NCBI RefSeq assembly: GCF_010974945.1
Contig: NZ_JAAIVB010000054.1
Location: 1-50,560 of the forward strand
Direction: 5' to 3'
From: Noviherbaspirillum galbum
GTDB lineage: Bacteria; Pseudomonadota; Gammaproteobacteria; Burkholderiales; Burkholderiaceae_D
DNA length: 50,560 bases
Position numbers and translations under genes: made by a program. The notes under the pieces are model-generated. The model saw only the letters and a list, made by a program, of their open reading frames with translations. It did not search any database and had not been told where the DNA came from. Positions 47,505 to 50,560 of the stretch are shown here, in pieces (positions within the stretch are counted from its first letter, which is position 1; every line of letters starts with the position of its first letter).

Positions 47505-47532
47505 GACGGAAAGCGGTTTCCCGCCTTCCGTC
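47505..47532 (-). terminator. 12-bp hairpin between fliC and flaG (attenuator or leaky terminator)
   Basis: On the minus strand GACGGAAGGCGG pairs with CCGCTTTCCGTC (one G-T pair) around a GAAA tetraloop, about 50 bases after the fliC stop. The following bases are TTGCC, so a T-tract is nearly absent. It could protect the fliC mRNA 3' end and reduce flaG-fliD expression relative to flagellin. Confidence 0.65.
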
Positions 47533-47583
47533 CTGTACAAAGCTACCAGATTTAGGCGCTTTCTTACAACTTTTCGACCTTGC

Positions 47584-48450
47584 TTAGCCGCGCAGCAGGG
47601 ACAGCACGCCGTTCGGCAGGGAGTTTGCCTGGGCCAGCATCGCGGTGCCAGCCTGCTGCAGGATCTGGTTGCGGGTCAGGTTGGCAGTCTCGGAAGCGTA
47701 GTCGGCGTCCATGATGCGGCTGCGTGCTGCAGACTGGGATTCGACCGACACTTGCAGGTTGCTGATCACCGAGTCAAAACGGTTCTGGCTCGCGCCCATC
47801 ACCGCGCGCTGGGTGTTGATCGTCTTGAGGGAGGCGTCGATGTTGTCGATCACGGTGCCGATCGCGGTCGCGTCGGCGGTATTGTCGATCTTCGCGCGGC
47901 CCGCGCCGGTGTTGTCCGTGCCGGCAACGACGGTGATGCTTGCGTCGGTCTTCAGGTTGGTCGTGGTGATGTCGATGGAGTCGTCGTTGGAGGTGCCTGC
48001 GCCGACCTGGAACTTCAGGGCGCCCGCATCGTCGGCGAGAACCTTCTTGCCGTTGAAGGTGGTGCCGCCCAGAACGCGCTGGACTTCCATGGAGAGCTGT
48101 TCGAATTCCTTGTCGAGTGCGTCCTTGTCGTCGGAGCCGTTCGTTGCGTTGCGAGCCTGGACGGCCAGTTCACGCATACGCTGGAAAGCATCGCCGACCT
48201 TGCCGAGCGCGCCTTCAGCCGTCTGAGCCAGCGAAATACCGTCGTTCGCGTTGCGGATGGCGACCTGGTTGCCGCGGATCTGCGACGTCATGCGATCGGC
48301 AATTGCCAGGCCTGCGGAATCGTCCTTGGAGCTGTTGACGCGAAGGCCCGAAGACAAGCGTTGCAGGGAAACCTGCAGGGCGCTTTGGGAGTTACTCAGG
48401 TTACGTTGAGCATTCAATGACGAAATATTCGTATTGATAAATGCGGCCAT
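47584..48450 (-). CDS. fliC: Flagellin FliC
   Basis: FliC is the filament subunit. The 288-residue protein has complete D0/D1 ends: MAAFINTNISSLNAQRNLSNSQSALQVSLQRLSSGLRVNSSKDDSAGLAIADRMTSQ at the start, and QSAARSRIMDADYASETANLTRNQILQQAGTAMLAQANSLPNGVLSLLRG at the end. QRMRELAVQ, the conserved D1 segment recognised by TLR5 in other flagellins, is intact. The central region is only about 100 residues, so outer D2/D3 domains are small. AGGAGA precedes the ATG. A sigma-28 promoter lies about 100 bases upstream, and a hairpin follows the stop. Confidence 0.97.
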   Translation of the reverse strand: MAAFINTNISSLNAQRNLSNSQSALQVSLQRLSSGLRVNSSKDDSAGLAIADRMTSQIRGNQVAIRNANDGISLAQTAEGALGKVGDAFQRMRELAVQARNATNGSDDKDALDKEFEQLSMEVQRVLGGTTFNGKKVLADDAGALKFQVGAGTSNDDSIDITTTNLKTDASITVVAGTDNTGAGRAKIDNTADATAIGTVIDNIDASLKTINTQRAVMGASQNRFDSVISNLQVSVESQSAARSRIMDADYASETANLTRNQILQQAGTAMLAQANSLPNGVLSLLRG

Positions 48451-48552
48451 GGTGTTTCTCCTATTAATTGCGGGTTCGTTACCCGACCTGGGTTCCGTGA
48501 ACGTCGGTTCGCCTGGCTGCTGTGAGACGGCATCGAACCGGTGTTGCTTGGT

Positions 48553-48579
48553 TTATCGGACGGTTCTACAAAAAGTTGA
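48553..48579 (-). promoter_or_regulatory. Sigma-28 promoter for fliC
   Basis: On the minus strand TCAACTTT (48572-48579, 6/8), an 11-base spacer and TCCGATAA (48553-48560, 7/8) match TAAAGTTT-N11-GCCGATAA. The predicted start gives a leader of about 95 bases to the fliC ATG. The -35 element coincides with one of three AAAGTTGAG copies. Confidence 0.82.
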
Positions 48580-48976
48580 GAGGATTTTTTCGGGTCTTCG
48601 ATAAATAACTCAACTTTGAAAACGTCTGACTTTGATTTCGGACGCATTTTTCGAAAGTTGAGCCGGAGACGGGTTTTCCTCGTCGATTTCCTGCTTGGCG
48701 GGGGCCTGGCTTCGAGGAGGTGAGAGGGCGCCTGGTTTTGAACGCCAGCCCGTTGTGCGGTCCAGTCGCCAGTCCGGGAACGACCGGATTGATGGCGGAG
48801 GTCGTTCCGGCGTTAGTCACTCATGAATGCCATATAGAGAGTCGTTGCTTGCGGAGGGCTCGGGAAGGGGAACGGACGCCTGATAAAGCCGCGGACCTTT
48901 GCCTAGGAAAGCCGACGCCCTCGTTTTCAGGAAAATTGACATTTTGAAATTAATGGAAACTTTTTTGATTTACCTC

Positions 48977-49003
48977 TAAAGATGAGGGATATGTTGCCGA
49001 AAA
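48977..49003 (+). promoter_or_regulatory. Sigma-28 promoter for the octad-repeat protein gene
   Basis: TAAAGATG (48977-48984, 6/8), an 11-base spacer and GCCGAAAA (48996-49003, 7/8) match TAAAGTTT-N11-GCCGATAA as well as the fliC site does. It lies about 160 bases upstream of the ATG at 49162, with no intervening terminator that I can see. Confidence 0.72.
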
Positions 49004-49161
49004 GCATAATGAAGCGGTCTCTTGCAGACCCTGGAGATGTCATTTCTTCCAGGGGACAAACGGCGGCGGATTGAAAACAGATCGGGTTTGGCATGCGCAG
49101 GCAGGGCAAGCACTGAATTCCGGGCAGGCGTCAGAAATAAATTTAGAGGGAAGGTCATAAT

Positions 49162-50560
49162 ATGGGCTCAATCGTCGTCGGCATGAGCACTGCGCAAATC
49201 GCAGCTTTATCAACCTCACAAATCGTAGCTTTGGGGTCGGCGGATATCGTCGCCTTGACCACGAACCAGCTCTCGGCAGGGTTGACCACCGATCAGATTC
49301 AAGTTCTGAAAACGAATCAGATCGCCGCGCTGACGACGAACCAGATTGCAAATCTCGCAACTAATCAGGTTGCCTCGTTGACAACGGGGCAGGTGACGGC
49401 GCTGGGGACAAGCCAGATCACAGCCTTTACCACCGGTGCCCTGGCCGCAATCCAGACGGATAGCCTGCAGGCCTTGAAGTCCAGCCAGATCGCCGCCCTG
49501 ACGACGGCTCAAGTCCAGAACCTGACGACAGACAGCATCGTTGCGCTGACCAGCGCTCAGATGCAAAGTTTGACGACGACGCAGGTCGGCGCGCTGACTT
49601 CCGGGCAGTTCGCTGCGATGGAAACGATTGACTTGCAGGCGCTGAAGAGCAATCAGATATCGGCACTGACTTCTGCGCAGGTGGTTTCGCTCAGTACCGA
49701 TACCATCGTCAACCTCTCTAGTTCGCAGGTTCAGTCGCTCACGACGGCGCAGATGCAAGCCCTGACCTCGGCCCAGATCGCCAACATGGAAACAGTCGAT
49801 CTGCAAGCCTTGAAGACCAGCCAGATCGCCGCGCTCACGACGGACCAGGTACAAAAGCTGACCACCGACACGATTGCCGCTTTGGCAACCGCCCAGGTGC
49901 AGGGTCTGACCACCGGCCAGATGCAGGCACTGATCTCCAACCAGATCTCGGCCATCAACTCGAACGACCTGCAATCGCTCAAGACCAGCCAGATCGCCGC
50001 GCTGACGACCGCACAGGTTGCTACCGGCCTGACGACCGACCAGATCGGCCAGCTCAAGAGCGCCCAGATTGCTGCCCTGACCACTGCGCAAGTGCAGGGC
50101 ATGACGACCGACCAGATCGTCGCGCTGGGAACGACGCAAGTGCAGGCGCTGGTCTCGAATCAGTTGCAAGCCCTGACGAGCTCGCAGTTCGCCGCGATGG
50201 AATCGGTGGATCTGCAAGCCCTGAAGAGCACGCAGATCGCATCGCTGACGACCGCGCAAGTCGCATCGCTGACCACCGACAATGTGGTCGCCTTGTCCAG
50301 CACGCAGATCCAGGCACTGACGACGGCGCAGATGCAAGCCTTGACCTCGGCCCAAATCGCCAACATGGAGACGGTCGATCTGCAAGCCCTGAAGACCAGC
50401 CAGATCGCCGCGCTCACCACGGACCAGGTACAAAAGCTGACGACCGACACGATTGCCGCGCTGGCAACCGCCCAGGTGCAAGGTCTGACCACTGGCCAGA
50501 TGCAGGCACTGATCTCCAACCAGATCTCGGCCATTAACTCCAACACCTTGCAGTCGCTCA
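49162..50560 (+). CDS. Large octapeptide-repeat protein, N-terminal part (runs off the window)
   Basis: The frame is open from ATG 49162 (AGAGGGAAGG 7 bases upstream) to the edge: 466 codons without a stop. After an 8-residue start (MGSIVVGM) the protein consists entirely of octads, 57 complete ones, e.g. STAQIAAL, TTDQVQKL, ETVDLQAL. Position 2 is Thr or Ser in all 57, position 4 mostly Gln/Asp, position 5 mostly Ile/Val/Leu/Met, position 8 Leu/Met/Ile/Phe. Two octads carry one extra residue (TTNQLSAGL, TTAQVATGL). No signal peptide, no Cys, Trp or Tyr. It is probably a long solenoid-like surface protein or adhesin; similar octad-rich proteins in related bacteria are, as far as I recall, labelled adhesion or heme-utilisation proteins without proof. 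The sigma-28 promoter and fliC neighbour suggest co-expression with the filament. Confidence 0.88.
   Translation, partial: MGSIVVGMSTAQIAALSTSQIVALGSADIVALTTNQLSAGLTTDQIQVLKTNQIAALTTNQIANLATNQVASLTTGQVTALGTSQITAFTTGALAAIQTDSLQALKSSQIAALTTAQVQNLTTDSIVALTSAQMQSLTTTQVGALTSGQFAAMETIDLQALKSNQISALTSAQVVSLSTDTIVNLSSSQVQSLTTAQMQALTSAQIANMETVDLQALKTSQIAALTTDQVQKLTTDTIAALATAQVQGLTTGQMQALISNQISAINSNDLQSLKTSQIAALTTAQVATGLTTDQIGQLKSAQIAALTTAQVQGMTTDQIVALGTTQVQALVSNQLQALTSSQFAAMESVDLQALKSTQIASLTTAQVASLTTDNVVALSSTQIQALTTAQMQALTSAQIANMETVDLQALKTSQIAALTTDQVQKLTTDTIAALATAQVQGLTTGQMQALISNQISAINSNTLQSL
49186..50560 (+). repeat. 24-bp coding tandem repeat with a 579-bp higher-order unit
   Basis: The coding sequence repeats every 24 bases (one octad). 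Superimposed is a 579-bp (193-residue = 24 octads plus one residue) unit: the landmark ATG codons of ME[TS][IV]DLQALK fall at 49618, 49786, 50197 and 50365, i.e. two per unit, 168 bases apart, and repeated exactly 579 bases later. The stretch 49741-49980 matches 50320-50559 with about 17 base differences that change only one codon's amino acid. Confidence 0.9.

Larger units (their letters stand above)
48451..49161. other. 711-base divergent regulatory region between fliC and the octad-repeat gene
   Basis: This is the longest gene-free stretch in the window. From left to right: the fliC ribosome-binding site and structured leader (inverted repeat CGGTTCG 48505-48511 / CGAACCG 48534-48540; CGGGT/ACCCG stem 48471-48485), the fliC sigma-28 promoter, three copies of AAAGTTGAG (48572-48580, 48609-48617 inverted, 48654-48662), and a featureless GC-rich middle. 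An AT-rich stretch at 48930-48990 leads into a second sigma-28 promoter at 48977-49003 pointing right. A small open frame at 48720-48947 has no recognisable features and I do not call it. Confidence 0.7.

Noticed and set aside
48936-48941. TTGACA as a sigma-70 -35 upstream of the repeat gene
   Set aside because: No TATAAT-like element at 16-18 bases; the sigma-28 site just downstream is much better.
48720-48947. Open frame of 75 residues in the fliC upstream region
   Set aside because: No recognisable motif, and the sequence is GC-rich enough for random openness.
49216-50481. Long open frames on the minus strand (421 and 123 residues) opposite the repeat gene
   Set aside because: The 24-base repeat has no stop in this antisense frame, so openness follows from the repeat. 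The translated product is a mirror repeat rich in Arg, Asp, Leu and Gly, and the plus frame has a ribosome-binding site, a promoter and selection on its protein.
49186-50560. CRISPR-like impression from regular short repeats
   Set aside because: Repeats are contiguous 24-base coding units with no spacers, and variation is mostly at third codon positions.
49162-50560. Ice-nucleation protein, because of the octapeptide period and Thr content
   Set aside because: Ice-nucleation repeats have AGYGSTxT with Gly, Tyr and Ser at fixed places; none of these positions is seen here.

Overview
This window is an almost uninterrupted flagellar and chemotaxis island from a GC-rich Gram-negative bacterium. 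The combination of cheD and cheZ, flhBAFG-fliA placed directly downstream of che genes, FlgH/FlgI outer rings (lipoprotein L-ring, periplasmic P-ring), a FlgJ with a peptidoglycan hydrolase domain, and methyl-accepting chemotaxis proteins (MCPs) ending in WEEF points to a betaproteobacterium. Burkholderiales of the Oxalobacteraceae type (Herbaspirillum, Noviherbaspirillum, Massilia relatives) fit best. This placement is inferred from gene order and protein character, not from a database search.

Layout. (1) 1-17704, plus strand: tail of one MCP, two complete MCPs, cheR-cheD-cheB, cheY-cheZ, a degenerate-EAL/HDOD protein, flhB-flhA-flhF-flhG-fliA, and a MotC/MotD-type stator pair. (2) 17788-19415, minus strand: flgA, flgM, flgN. 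(3) 19606-30116, plus strand: flgBCDEFGHIJ, then flgKL from its own sigma-28 promoter. (4) 30195-41284, minus strand: fliF-G-H-I-J-K, then fliL-M-N-O-P-Q-R. (5) fliE alone on the plus strand. (6) 41955-48450, minus strand: fliC, flaG, fliD, fliS, fliT, a second FliK-like gene, an FlhB C-domain-like gene (flhX) and a PilZ/YcgR protein. (7) 49162 to the right edge, plus strand: the start of a long protein made almost entirely of 8-residue repeats.

How it works together. The MCPs, CheR, CheB, CheD, CheY and CheZ form the sensing, adaptation and signalling arm; CheA and CheW are not in the window and presumably lie upstream. FliF/G/M/N build the rotor and C-ring. FlhA/B and FliO/P/Q/R form the export gate, and FliH/I/J the ATPase. 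Rod, hook and junction come from flgB-L plus fliE, and the filament from fliC/fliD with the chaperones FliS, FliT and FlgN. FliA (sigma-28) and FlgM give the late-gene checkpoint. I can read convincing sigma-28 promoters before flgM, flgK and fliC, and an equally good one before the repeat protein.

Most noteworthy: the right-edge octad-repeat protein. In the 466 codons visible it has 57 consecutive repeats with Thr/Ser invariant at position 2, a 579-bp higher-order repeat, no signal peptide, and a near-consensus sigma-28 promoter. This suggests a very large surface or adhesin-like protein expressed together with flagellin. Other points of interest are an FlhG that has lost its Walker A motif but kept the FlhF-activating DQAxGLR motif, a second FliK/FlhB-C gene pair, a beta-module shared by FlgK and FlgL, and near-identical signalling domains in the tandem MCPs. 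No tRNA, rRNA, insertion sequence, prophage or CRISPR array was seen.
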